Positions 1 through 7,937 of a stretch of 64,000 nt of DNA are shown here, in pieces; position 1 is the stretch's first letter; each line of letters begins with the position of its first letter. The notes under the pieces were generated by a model that saw only the letters and a list, made by a program, of their open reading frames with translations, did not search any database and had not been told where the DNA came from. Origin of the DNA: F23-B02 sp963613665 (GTDB lineage: Bacteria > Bacillota > Clostridia > Oscillospirales > Oscillospiraceae). The translations under genes were made by a program, and so were the position numbers. The DNA lies in NCBI GenBank assembly GCA_963613665.1, contig CAVEAL010000002.1, positions 1-64,000 on the forward strand, written 5' to 3'.

Positions 1-5
1 AGTGC

Positions 6-46
<41 letters not shown>

Positions 47-90
47 TGCCAACATCGAAGGGTTTGGCGCAAGTCAAGCCCTTTGCTTTT

Positions 91-166
<76 letters not shown>

Positions 167-208
167 ATGGGTATTGCCGCCACATTCGTGACGGCAATAC
201 TGATATAA

Positions 209-285
209 GGGCCTTTAGCTCAGTTGGTTAGAGCAACCGGCTCATAACCGGTCGGTCTGGGGTTCGAGTCCCTGAAGGCCCACCA
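209..285 (+). tRNA. tRNA-Met (anticodon CAT)
   Basis: Cloverleaf with acceptor GGGCCTT paired to AAGGCCC, anticodon loop CTCATAA reading CAT, T-arm GGTTCGAGTCC and encoded CCA. CAT could also be an ATA-reading (lysidine) tRNA or the initiator. The fully paired first acceptor base pair argues against the initiator. Confidence 0.92.
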
Positions 286-292
286 ATTTTAT

Positions 293-368
293 AGGGGAAT
301 AGCTCAGCTGGTAGAGCGGCGGTCTCCAAAACCGTAGGCCGAGGGTTCGAAGCCTTCTTCCCCTGCCA
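293..368 (+). tRNA. tRNA-Trp (anticodon CCA)
   Basis: Cloverleaf with acceptor AGGGGAA paired to TTCCCCT, anticodon loop CTCCAAA reading CCA, T-arm GGTTCGAAGCC and encoded CCA end. It is followed by a hairpin terminator and then by a decayed integrase gene, so it is a candidate old integration target. Confidence 0.95.
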
Positions 369-373
369 AAGCG

Positions 374-420
374 TTCGCGTATCTAGGTTTTTTTGATTTA
401 CTAGATACGCGAATTTTCTA
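374..420 (+). terminator. Terminator of the tRNA cluster
   Basis: A perfect 13-bp inverted repeat (TTCGCGTATCTAG at 374-386 and its complement at 401-413), with a T-rich loop and a trailing T-rich stretch, lies directly after tRNA-Trp. Confidence 0.7.
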
Positions 421-444
421 TTTTATGGCAAAAAACCGCTTCTA

Positions 445-476
445 GGCCTACGGATTCGGCTATCGGCCTACGGATT
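445..476 (+). repeat. Tandem 12-bp repeat, integrase-arm-like
   Basis: GGCCTACGGATT occurs at 445-456 and again at 465-476, a 20-bp period. The 11-mer TCGGCCTACGG at 463-473 is the exact reverse complement of part of the tRNA-Trp anticodon stem and variable region (331-341). It lies between the tRNA and the integrase relic, where arm-type or core attachment sites normally sit. That role is inferred. Confidence 0.5.
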
Positions 477-507
477 TTGAATTTTAGACCGTAGGAGGCT
501 ATTAAAA

Positions 508-1105
508 ATGCGTATTGAATTAGTTAGGAATGAGAACACATTAACCGAGATTTATAATGAGTTTCTACTTAGGAAAAAGGCCGACGGTTTGCGAGATAGA
601 ACCCTCAAAGACTACGCTTATCACCTACCTAAATTCATTGCTACTACATCCAACAGCTTAGATGAGAAACAACTTACTATTATGAGAATTGAATTAACCA
701 ATGAAACCATTACCTATCTTAAATGTTTCTTCAATTGATGCGTTGACCAAGAGTATCTAATCTATAATCTAATAGCAAAAGATAAATTAAAGAAACGTGG
801 CGACGATAGCAACATTAACGCTGTTAGTATAGATGACGTGAAACGCCTCCTAAGGGCCTGTAACAGGAGTTCGTTCACTGGCCTAAGAAATTCACTATGA
901 TACTTCTGATGCTTGACACAGGTATTAGAGCGTCTGAGATAACATGCCTAACCAAGAGTTCTATAACAGAACCAATAGAACGATAACTATTAGCCGCCAA
1001 ACTGCTAAAACCAAAAGATAACGAAGCTTATACTTATCAGATAATGTGGCGGCTTCCCTTAATGATTATCTAAAAAGACTTCCCGATATACCTCAGTATT
1101 GACGC
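508..1105 (+). pseudogene. Decayed tyrosine recombinase (phage/ICE integrase)
   Basis: A good SD (GTAGGAGG) precedes the ATG at 508. The first 76 codons resemble an integrase N-terminal SAM-like domain, then a stop interrupts at 736-738. In-frame remnants continue with DDVKRLLRACNRSSF near 830-875. After a frameshift near 885-895 the strongly diagnostic ILLMLDTGIRASEITCL appears (about 900-955), the box I region holding the first catalytic arginine. A later piece resembling the middle of the catalytic domain (SRQTAKTKR, then LYLSDNVAASLNDYLKRL) follows after further shifts. The His-x-x-Arg and Tyr motifs are not found, so the 3' end is lost. The tract is AT-rich compared with its neighbours and follows tRNA-Trp directly, as expected for a relic of a tRNA-targeting element. 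Confidence 0.8.
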
Positions 1106-1194
1106 CGCGATGAGTGATGCTCTCAATACTTTTCGCGGATCCTTACGGCGGAGCCCTCGATTTGAATTAATGTGAGATAGAGAGCCTCTGCAAA

Positions 1195-1234
1195 CAAAAA
1201 GCCCCTGCTGCAGGCATTGCCTGCGGCAGGGGCT
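1195..1234 (-). terminator. Terminator of the SLH protein gene
   Basis: A GC-rich inverted repeat (AGCCCCTGCTGCAGGCA and its near complement) is followed, on the minus strand, by TTTTTG. It lies 27 bp beyond the stop codon at 1261. Confidence 0.85.
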
Positions 1235-1260
1235 GCGTATTATGCGGGGACAGATCGGGA

Positions 1261-3351
1261 TCAGCCGGCGTTTACAAGCACCATGTAGCGATGGAGCATT
1301 GCCGCCATCTCGGAGCGCAGGGCGGTGCGGTTAGGACCGAAGCTGCCGTCGTTGTAGCCGTGAACTACGCCGAGGGAGTTTGCCCAGATAACTGCATTGC
1401 GCGCAAACGCGCCGATGGACGATGCGTCCTTAAACTCGTTCAGCGAGCCGCTGACGCCGGGAGAGCCAGCATAACGGTAGAGCATGGTGACGATTTCTGC
1501 GCGGGTTATGGAGGCGTTGGGATCGAATGTGGTCGCGGTCTTGCCGACGGTGACACCGGTGTTGTACGCCCAGACGATCGCATTATACGCCCATTTGCTG
1601 ATGTCGGTGAATTTGGGGACCTGCATGCCGGCGATCGACGGGCTGCCTTCCAGACGGTACAGGACGGTGACGAACATTGCGCGGGTCATCTTGGCGTTCG
1701 GGCTGAACAGCGTGTCTTCGGTGCCGAGCATGATATCATGCTGCCACACATATTTTACGTCGTTATAGCACCAGTCGGTCGTCTTCACGTCCGTGAAGGG
1801 GAAGGGGATCTCGTAGCCGCAGCTCGTGCAGACCTTGTGATTGAACGTATGCTCATGGGCCGGAGTCGAGGTGACGGTCAGCTTTGCCTCGTCGCTGACA
1901 TACACGACCGTGCTGCCCAGCGAGATGTTGTAGATCAGGCAGGCGAAGGTCCTTCCGTTATCGCTGGCGGTGGTTTTTTCTATGGTATAGCTGTCGGTGC
2001 TGCTCAGGCTGGGCAGATTCTTGAGTGCCTGCAGGAGCTTAGCGCCGAGCTCGAGCTTGCTGCCGCTGAGGTCTATGCCGCTGAGGTCGGTCTTGTTGAC
2101 GCTGTCCGGCTCGATCCACATGTACTTGTAAGTGCCGGCGGTTTTCACATCGACGCTGAAGGTAGCGCTGCTGCCCTCTGCAACGGTGACGTCATCGGGA
2201 CCGACGACATCCAGATCGCTGCCGATAAGGCCTGCGATCGCCTTGAGGATGGAGTATGTGTCAAGATTTTTGAACAGGCCGTTGATATCGAAGCCGCCGT
2301 CAAGGAGCTTCTTGATTATATCGCCGAGCTGATCGGAATCAAGCTTCTCGAGGAGCTTCTTGAGCGTATCGCTGTCGCCCATGAGCTGATTGAAGAGCTC
2401 AACGAGCTTGTCCGTGTCAAGATTATCGAGAATGCCGCCGATATCCGAGTCACCGTTGAGCAGCTTGTCAATGGCGTCCTTGAGCTTATCGACATCGATT
2501 TTTTCCAGAAGCTGCTTGAGCGTTTCGTTATCGCCGATGAAGCTTTCGAGTATCTTTGCAATGGTGTCGGAATCGAAGTTCTTGAACTGTTCGAGGAAAT
2601 CGTTATAGTCACCGTCCAACAGACCCTTGATGATATCCTTGAGCTGCTCGTTATCGAGCTTGTCGAGAAGATTTTCGATATCGACCTTATCGCCGAGCAG
2701 ACCTTTGAGAGCCTCGATGAGGGCGTCCTTATCCAGATTCTTGAGCAGATCCTCGATGTTTACATCGCCGCCGAGCAGACCCTTGAGAGTCTCGAGCAGC
2801 TCTTCCTTGTCAACATCGCCGAACAGATCGTCAAAATTGTTGTCGCCCATGAGCTTGTCGAGCAGCTGCTGAAGCGAGCCCTCGGGGATCAGATCCTTGA
2901 GACCGTCGAGACTGCCGTCTTCGAGATATTTCTCAAGCAGTGCCTTGAGCTGCTCTGCGTCGATGCCGCCGCTGAAAAATCCGTCGAGCTCATCGTCGCC
3001 GACGAACAGCTTGAGAAGCTGCGAGAGAACGTCGGTGTCAACGCTGCCGTCCTCTTTGTTGAGCAGCCCCTTGAGCATTTCAAGCAGAGCCTTGGTGTCC
3101 TCGCTGCCGAGTTTGCCGAGCAGCTCATCAAATGTGCCGCTGTCAAGCTGCGGAAGCAGGTTCATCAGACCGTCAAGGTCATCGCTCTTCATAAGAGCCT
3201 TTACCTTTTCGACCAAGGCCTTTATATCGACCGTTTCGCCCACGGACATGTCCGGATCCACATCGGGCGAATTGTCGGCAATGGCGTACACGGGCAGCAG
3301 CGTAAATACGAGCGCCAGCGCCATTACCAAGCTGATAATACGTTTTTTCAT
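1261..3351 (-). CDS. Secreted SLH-domain protein with leucine/aspartate-rich 26-residue repeats
   Basis: A 696-residue exported protein. Residues 1-25 are a typical signal peptide (MKKR, a hydrophobic core, then a cleavage-like AIA). From about residue 130 to 380 the chain is built of repeats with a 26-residue period, clearest at 181, 207, 233, 260, 286, 312, 338 and 364. The pattern is D-x-x-x-L-x-x-x-(I/L)-K-x-L-(L/I)-G-x-x-x-(D/E)-I-x-x-L-L-x-x-L, suggesting an all-helical acidic solenoid. Residues ~385-495 look like an Ig-like domain and ~500-512 hold a CxxC pair. Residues ~518-690 are three S-layer-homology repeats (for example FTDVKTTDWCYNDVKYV), which in this family bind pyruvylated secondary cell-wall polymer. 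The SD AGGAGG sits correctly before the ATG. The gene stands alone. The location is confident; the ligand and role of the repeat region are unknown. Confidence 0.85.
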   Translation of the reverse strand: MKKRIISLVMALALVFTLLPVYAIADNSPDVDPDMSVGETVDIKALVEKVKALMKSDDLDGLMNLLPQLDSGTFDELLGKLGSEDTKALLEMLKGLLNKEDGSVDTDVLSQLLKLFVGDDELDGFFSGGIDAEQLKALLEKYLEDGSLDGLKDLIPEGSLQQLLDKLMGDNNFDDLFGDVDKEELLETLKGLLGGDVNIEDLLKNLDKDALIEALKGLLGDKVDIENLLDKLDNEQLKDIIKGLLDGDYNDFLEQFKNFDSDTIAKILESFIGDNETLKQLLEKIDVDKLKDAIDKLLNGDSDIGGILDNLDTDKLVELFNQLMGDSDTLKKLLEKLDSDQLGDIIKKLLDGGFDINGLFKNLDTYSILKAIAGLIGSDLDVVGPDDVTVAEGSSATFSVDVKTAGTYKYMWIEPDSVNKTDLSGIDLSGSKLELGAKLLQALKNLPSLSSTDSYTIEKTTASDNGRTFACLIYNISLGSTVVYVSDEAKLTVTSTPAHEHTFNHKVCTSCGYEIPFPFTDVKTTDWCYNDVKYVWQHDIMLGTEDTLFSPNAKMTRAMFVTVLYRLEGSPSIAGMQVPKFTDISKWAYNAIVWAYNTGVTVGKTATTFDPNASITRAEIVTMLYRYAGSPGVSGSLNEFKDASSIGAFARNAVIWANSLGVVHGYNDGSFGPNRTALRSEMAAMLHRYMVLVNAG

Positions 3352-3406
3352 GGTATTCCTCCTTGCTCCTTTGACATTAAATCATGGTGTCAATATGTCA
3401 ACAAAC

Positions 3407-3435
3407 ATTATACAGAAATATTACAGTGCTTTCAA
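3407..3435 (-). promoter_or_regulatory. Likely promoter of the SLH gene
   Basis: Read on the minus strand, TTGAAA (3435-3430), a 17-bp spacer and TATAAT (3412-3407) lie about 55 bp upstream of the ATG. Confidence 0.6.
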
Positions 3436-3596
3436 TATCATTCATACAAAAAGTTAAAAAACGGCGAATTGCCCAGTTATCCGGGACAATAATTGTGCAT
3501 AATTTGTGCTGTACTTTATATTGTACTATCAGTGCTCTGCCGTTTTCCGTCGAAACCCGGGAGGAACGTCGTAAAGTATTTCGCGCCCGCTTACTG

Positions 3597-3770
3597 CGGT
3601 CCTGCGTTTGCCGCTCGGCGAGGGGCAGCTGCGACCATCCGCTCAACACCTGCTTCGGCCTGAACTTCTACGGTCAGCTCAAGAAAAAGGCCGGCGAGCG
3701 CCCCGAGACTGCGGAGTTTGCCGCCTTTGTCAGCGCATTTTTCGCCGAGCTAAATGAAAAGCTCAAGTAA
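3597..3770 (+). pseudogene. Possible gene remnant of unknown function
   Basis: The interval 3352-3784 has no convincing gene. One + frame stays open from 3384 to 3770. Its last ~45 codons have coding-like composition (a cluster of Lys/Glu and Phe residues, ending FAELNEKLK), while the first half looks non-coding and has no SD. I do not recognise the family. It may be the 3' end of a lost gene, because a terminator follows immediately. Confidence 0.2.
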
Positions 3771-3773
3771 ACC

Positions 3774-3805
3774 AAAAGCTCAGGTCATTTGACCTGAGCT
3801 TTTTT
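3774..3805. terminator. Bidirectional terminator
   Basis: AAAAGCTCAGGTC / GACCTGAGCTTTTTT is a near-perfect hairpin with A- and T-runs on both sides. It overlaps the last codons of the phosphatidylserine decarboxylase gene, so it can end transcription on either strand. Confidence 0.8.
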
Positions 3806-4624
3806 ACATATCGCGCTGCCGAAGCGAACGGGGCGCTCTATGCCGCGCAGGGTGTCGTCAAAGACCTCCTGCGGAAGATCGAGCACGCCGTCTTTAAACA
3901 GCAGAACGATGGTCGAGCCGCCGAAGCGGAACAGCCCTTTTTCCTCGCCGCGCCGAGTAACACCGGCCTCGCGGTAGTTTTCTATCTTGCCGACGAGGCA
4001 CGCGCCGACCTCTATCTGCACGACCGGACCGAAGTTTTCCGTATACAGGACGCAGTATTCGCGCGTATTCTGCATGAAGACCGGCCTTTTGCGCACAACG
4101 ATCGGCTGCACGGGGTGATAGCGCCCCTTGATGTGCCGGTTGCGGCTCTTGAAGCCGTCGTCTATATAGCAGTAGCGGTGATAGTTTTCAACGCCGAGCC
4201 TGAGCACGAGGCAAACGCCGCTCATGTAGTCCGCCGCTATCTGCGCACCGCCGACGAGATCGTCCACGTTGTACCAGCTGCGCTTTATCGCAAACTCGGA
4301 GTCCGCGCTTATCCTGTAGGCCGACATATAGCCGTCGCAGGGGGATATGAGCGTGTCCGGGTCCATATTCACGGGGCGTGCGCCGTCCTTGACCTGGCGG
4401 GTGAAAAAGTCGTTGAAGCAGCGATAGTCCTGCTTTTTGTAGTCGCTCATGTCGAGCCTGTTTGCGCGGATGAAATTCTCTATCCTGCGCGTGGAGAGCC
4501 TGGTGTCCATATATGCTCCGACGACTGCCGTGAGTATCGGATTTGTCATAATGCGCCGCGCAGGCAGGCCGAGGTGCCTGCAATAGCAGTAGCTCAGGCC
4601 GATCGTCATCTTCTTTGAGGTCAT
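3785..4624 (-). CDS. psd: Phosphatidylserine decarboxylase proenzyme
   Basis: Converts phosphatidylserine to phosphatidylethanolamine at the membrane. The 279-residue length fits the family. Visible hallmarks are the Asp-containing SPCDG motif (about residue 92), the His segment ENYHRYCYID (about 146) and the C-terminal self-cleavage site FGGSTIVLLF (about 237). There the serine becomes the pyruvoyl prosthetic group and splits the chain into beta and alpha subunits. The ATG overlaps the stop of the upstream membrane protein gene by 4 bp (ATGA), so the two are translationally coupled and probably act in the same lipid pathway. No CDP-diacylglycerol-serine O-phosphatidyltransferase gene is in this window. 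Confidence 0.92.
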   Translation of the reverse strand: MTSKKMTIGLSYCYCRHLGLPARRIMTNPILTAVVGAYMDTRLSTRRIENFIRANRLDMSDYKKQDYRCFNDFFTRQVKDGARPVNMDPDTLISPCDGYMSAYRISADSEFAIKRSWYNVDDLVGGAQIAADYMSGVCLVLRLGVENYHRYCYIDDGFKSRNRHIKGRYHPVQPIVVRKRPVFMQNTREYCVLYTENFGPVVQIEVGACLVGKIENYREAGVTRRGEEKGLFRFGGSTIVLLFKDGVLDLPQEVFDDTLRGIERPVRFGSAICKKAQVK

Positions 4625-5655
4625 GCTTTATCACTGATCCTTCTTTTGATTAGTACGCAGAGCATCAGAACTCCGCAGAACAGTATCGTTGAGTAAAAGC
4701 TCACGCCGCGGCTTAAAAGCTCAAGGCCAACGGGGTCCGGAACGAGCTGCTTGAAGCCGCTGAGCAGTATATAATCGGCAACTCCGACGGCGCCGGGCAC
4801 CGGTACGGCGTTCGAGCCGAGCACGGCGAGCGCCTGAACGGAAAACGCCCTGAAGGCATCGGCAGCTTTTCCGCCGACGGCGAGGAACACGCAGACCGAG
4901 ACCGATATGACCGACAGCCTCTGTGCAAGGTTGCACAGGAAGACCTTTACGAGCAGCCCCGTCTCGCGCCTTAAAAGCGTGCCGCATTCCTTGTACTGTC
5001 TTATCATCGAAAGCAGCTTTTCGTACTGCTCGTCATAGCTTTTGTATATATGCATCCTGCACAGCAGCCGCAGGCCCCGGCGGCAGATGCCGAGTATGAG
5101 CTTTTCGTTGAATATGCACATCACAAACAGCGCGATGAACGCTATCTGAACGACAATACCGAAGACGATGAACAGCTTCGGCACGAGCGCCATGCGCAGG
5201 AATATGCCGGGATGTATCGCACAGCACACCGCGCTTATGAGCAGTATTGACACCGTGTACATCACAAGATTAAGAAGCAGTGCTATGGCCGATACCGCCG
5301 CCGGAGTTCCGTATTTCATCATGAATATGAGAGCCGCCGGCTGCCCGCCGGTAGCGGAGGGGGTTATAGCGGAAAAGAAAATATCGGTCGCCGAAAAGAG
5401 TATGCCATTTCCGGCGGAAAAGCCGTGCCCCAGAAAGCGGCAGGTGCATTGCAGGCCGAGTCCCTCAAAGTATATAAAACCGAAGGCGCACAGGGCGGCA
5501 AGGAGCATCCACATGGGATCTGCGTGCTTCAGAAAGCATGCAAACCGTTCCCACGAAAAGCCCTTTGAGCAGCCCGTGACGATCTTCAGCGTTATTACCG
5601 ATATGGCGGCCAGAAGCACCATCCACAGCAGATTGTTCTTAAGCGTCTTATTCAT
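4621..5655 (-). CDS. MprF-like / UPF0104 integral membrane protein (lipid flippase-type domain)
   Basis: About 344 residues. I chose the start at 5655 (MNKTLKNNLLWM), which has GGAG a few bases upstream; an open frame continues 26 codons further but reads as untranslated leader. The protein has roughly seven or eight hydrophobic segments. It carries the family-typical stretch FFSAITPSATGGQPAAL near residue 95-110, and a late AVPVPGAVGVADYI segment equivalent to the GxxP-G-G-xG motif. This matches the transmembrane (flippase-like) domain of lysylphosphatidylglycerol synthases, but the soluble aminoacyl-transfer domain is absent. Coupling to psd suggests a role in phospholipid handling. The substrate cannot be told from sequence. 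Confidence 0.8.
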   Translation of the reverse strand: MNKTLKNNLLWMVLLAAISVITLKIVTGCSKGFSWERFACFLKHADPMWMLLAALCAFGFIYFEGLGLQCTCRFLGHGFSAGNGILFSATDIFFSAITPSATGGQPAALIFMMKYGTPAAVSAIALLLNLVMYTVSILLISAVCCAIHPGIFLRMALVPKLFIVFGIVVQIAFIALFVMCIFNEKLILGICRRGLRLLCRMHIYKSYDEQYEKLLSMIRQYKECGTLLRRETGLLVKVFLCNLAQRLSVISVSVCVFLAVGGKAADAFRAFSVQALAVLGSNAVPVPGAVGVADYILLSGFKQLVPDPVGLELLSRGVSFYSTILFCGVLMLCVLIKRRISDKA

Positions 5656-5692
5656 AAGGCTCCAAAACTGTGTGACTTTTATTAGTACAGTT

Positions 5693-5721
5693 AGTATACA
5701 CACACGACATATATTTGTCAA
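5693..5721 (-). promoter_or_regulatory. Promoter of the membrane protein-psd operon
   Basis: On the minus strand TTGACA (5721-5716), 17 bp, then TATACT (5698-5693). It stands back to back with the glnN promoter. Confidence 0.75.
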
Positions 5722-5752
5722 CGATTTTGTCAAAGCCTTTACAATATAGGCG

Positions 5753-5782
5753 TTGACAAACGTATTTGCAAGGTAATATAAT
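5753..5782 (+). promoter_or_regulatory. Promoter of glnN
   Basis: TTGACA (5753-5758), an 18-bp spacer and TATAAT (5777-5782), about 50 bp before the chosen start codon. No obvious operator dyad is visible around it. Confidence 0.75.
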
Positions 5783-5833
5783 TTTCCTGACTATGGCGTT
5801 TTGCACGTCTGTATACGAAAGGCGGATCTGCTT

Positions 5834-7921
5834 ATGAAAAATGTGATCGAAATGTTTGGCTCTATGGTGTTTAACGACTGCGTTATGCAGGCGCGGCTGC
5901 CAAAGCAGGCCTATAAGCAGGTTCAGCGCTCCATAAGGCTCGGTGAGCGGCTCGACGGCGAGACGGCCGAGGTCGTTGCAAATGCGATGAAGGACTGGGC
6001 GCTTGAAAAGGGCGCCACGCACTTTACCCACTGGTTTCAGCCCATGACGGGCATCACCGCCGAAAAGCACGACAGCTTCATTTCACCCAGCGGCAACGGC
6101 AGGGTGATCATGGAATTTTCCGGCAAGGAGCTCATTCAGGGTGAGCCGGACGCGTCGAGCTTCCCCACAGGCGGCCTGCGTGCGACCTTCGAGGCGCGTG
6201 GCTACACGGCGTGGGATCCGACCTCGTATGCCTTTATAAAGGATAATGTCCTGTGCATACCGACGGCCTTCTGCTCCTACGGCGGCGAGGCGCTGGATAA
6301 GAAAACGCCGCTGCTGCGCTCGATGGAGGCGCTCAACCGTCAGGGGCTGCGCGTGCTGAAGCTTTTCGGCAACAACCTTGTCACATCGGTCAAGACCACC
6401 GTCGGTCCGGAGCAGGAGTATTTTCTCATAGACAGGAGCGTTTACGAAAAGCGCAAGGATCTGATCTATACCGGCCGGACTCTCTTCGGCGCTCAGCCGC
6501 CCAAGGGACAGGAGCTTGACGACCACTATTACGGCACGATAAAGCCGCGCGTCGCGGCGTTTATGGAGGAGCTCGACGAGGAGCTTTGGAAGCTCGGTGT
6601 GCTTGCAAAAACCGAGCATAACGAGGTCGCTCCGGCACAGCACGAGCTTGCGCCGATCTATACCACGACCAATATCGCCGCCGACCATAACCAGATAACC
6701 ATGGAGCTCATGCAGAAGCTTGCCCGCAAGTATGACATGGTGTGCCTGCTGCACGAAAAGCCCTTTGACGGGGTAAACGGCTCGGGCAAGCACAACAACT
6801 GGTCGATGACGACCGACACGGGGTTAAATCTTCTCGAGCCGGGCGAAACTCCGTATGAGAATGCGCAGTTTCTGCTGATGCTGTGCGCCGTTCTGCAGGC
6901 GGTCGACGATTATCAGGATATGCTGCGCATCTCCGTCGCCAGCGCTGCGAACGACCATCGTCTCGGAGCGGCCGAAGCACCTCCGGCTATCATCTCGGTG
7001 TTCCTCGGCGAGGAGCTTGAGGAGATACTCGAGGCCATTGAGAACGATACGCCCTACGGCGGCAAGGAAAAGGAGCAGATAAAGGTCGGCGTTCACGTCC
7101 TGCCCAAGTTTGCCCGCGATGCTACGGACAGAAACCGTACCTCGCCCTTTGCCTTCACGGGAAATAAGTTCGAGTTCCGTATGCTCGGCTCGTCGGCATC
7201 CATCTCCGGCGCGAACGTCGTTCTGAACACCGCCGTTGCAGAGTCACTGCGCAAATACGCCGACCTTCTGGAGAGTGCGGATAACTTTGAAACGAGCCTG
7301 CACGAGCTCATCCGCAGCGTTATAAAAAAGCACAAGCGCATCATATTCAACGGCAACGGCTACGGTGAGGAATGGATCAGGGAGGCCGCGGCGCGCGGAC
7401 TTAAAAACTTCCGCACAACGGTTGATTGCGTGCCGTATTACCTCGATATCAAAAATGTAGATCTTTTTGCGCGGCACAGGGTGTATTCCGAGATCGAACT
7501 TGCCGCGCGCTATAAAATGAAGCTCGATAACTACTGCAAGGTCATCCGTATCGAGGCGCAGACCATGCAGGAGATGGTCTGGCAGGATATTCTGCCGGCC
7601 GCGAGCGCGTACTCGAAGCAGCTGAGCGACACGGCGATTTCCAAGGCGCAGCTCGGCATCGACAACGGCTTTGAAAAGGAGCAGGCTGCAAAGATAAGCG
7701 CACTCATGAGCGAAACGGTCAAAAACGTCAGGGAGCTTGCCGCCGCCGCGGAGAGTGCCGACACGTATTCGGATAACTACACGAGAGCGTCGGTGTTCCG
7801 CGATAAGGTGCTGCCGGCACAGGAGACGCTCAGAGCGAGCGTTGACGGGCTTGAGCTGAGCACCGCCAAGCAGTTCTGGCCGTATCCGACCTACGGCGAT
7901 ATACTGTTCAGCGTACAGTGA
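5834..7921 (+). CDS. glnN: Glutamine synthetase type III
   Basis: ATP-dependent amidation of glutamate to glutamine, the main ammonia-assimilation step. The protein has about 695 residues, the large size that separates type III (GlnN, common in Bacteroidetes and Clostridia) from the ~450-residue type I enzymes. Family features seen are the N-terminal FTHWFQPMTG and PSGNGRVIMEFSG block, the KTTVGPEQEYFLID segment with its catalytic glutamates, HNEVAPAQHELAP, and the nucleotide/ammonia-site stretch NGSGKHNNWSM. I start at 5834 (MKNVIEMFG) because the preceding codons sit between promoter and ribosome site. AAAGGCGG lies ~10 bp upstream. The gene is followed after 16 bp by the AI-2E-family permease gene. 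Confidence 0.95.
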   Translation: MKNVIEMFGSMVFNDCVMQARLPKQAYKQVQRSIRLGERLDGETAEVVANAMKDWALEKGATHFTHWFQPMTGITAEKHDSFISPSGNGRVIMEFSGKELIQGEPDASSFPTGGLRATFEARGYTAWDPTSYAFIKDNVLCIPTAFCSYGGEALDKKTPLLRSMEALNRQGLRVLKLFGNNLVTSVKTTVGPEQEYFLIDRSVYEKRKDLIYTGRTLFGAQPPKGQELDDHYYGTIKPRVAAFMEELDEELWKLGVLAKTEHNEVAPAQHELAPIYTTTNIAADHNQITMELMQKLARKYDMVCLLHEKPFDGVNGSGKHNNWSMTTDTGLNLLEPGETPYENAQFLLMLCAVLQAVDDYQDMLRISVASAANDHRLGAAEAPPAIISVFLGEELEEILEAIENDTPYGGKEKEQIKVGVHVLPKFARDATDRNRTSPFAFTGNKFEFRMLGSSASISGANVVLNTAVAESLRKYADLLESADNFETSLHELIRSVIKKHKRIIFNGNGYGEEWIREAAARGLKNFRTTVDCVPYYLDIKNVDLFARHRVYSEIELAARYKMKLDNYCKVIRIEAQTMQEMVWQDILPAASAYSKQLSDTAISKAQLGIDNGFEKEQAAKISALMSETVKNVRELAAAAESADTYSDNYTRASVFRDKVLPAQETLRASVDGLELSTAKQFWPYPTYGDILFSVQ

Positions 7922-7937
7922 AAAGGGAGTGACGGCA

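Noticed and set aside
1291..3492. Long open frame antisense to the SLH gene
   Set aside because: A shadow of the repetitive coding strand; no SD, and its composition mirrors the real gene.
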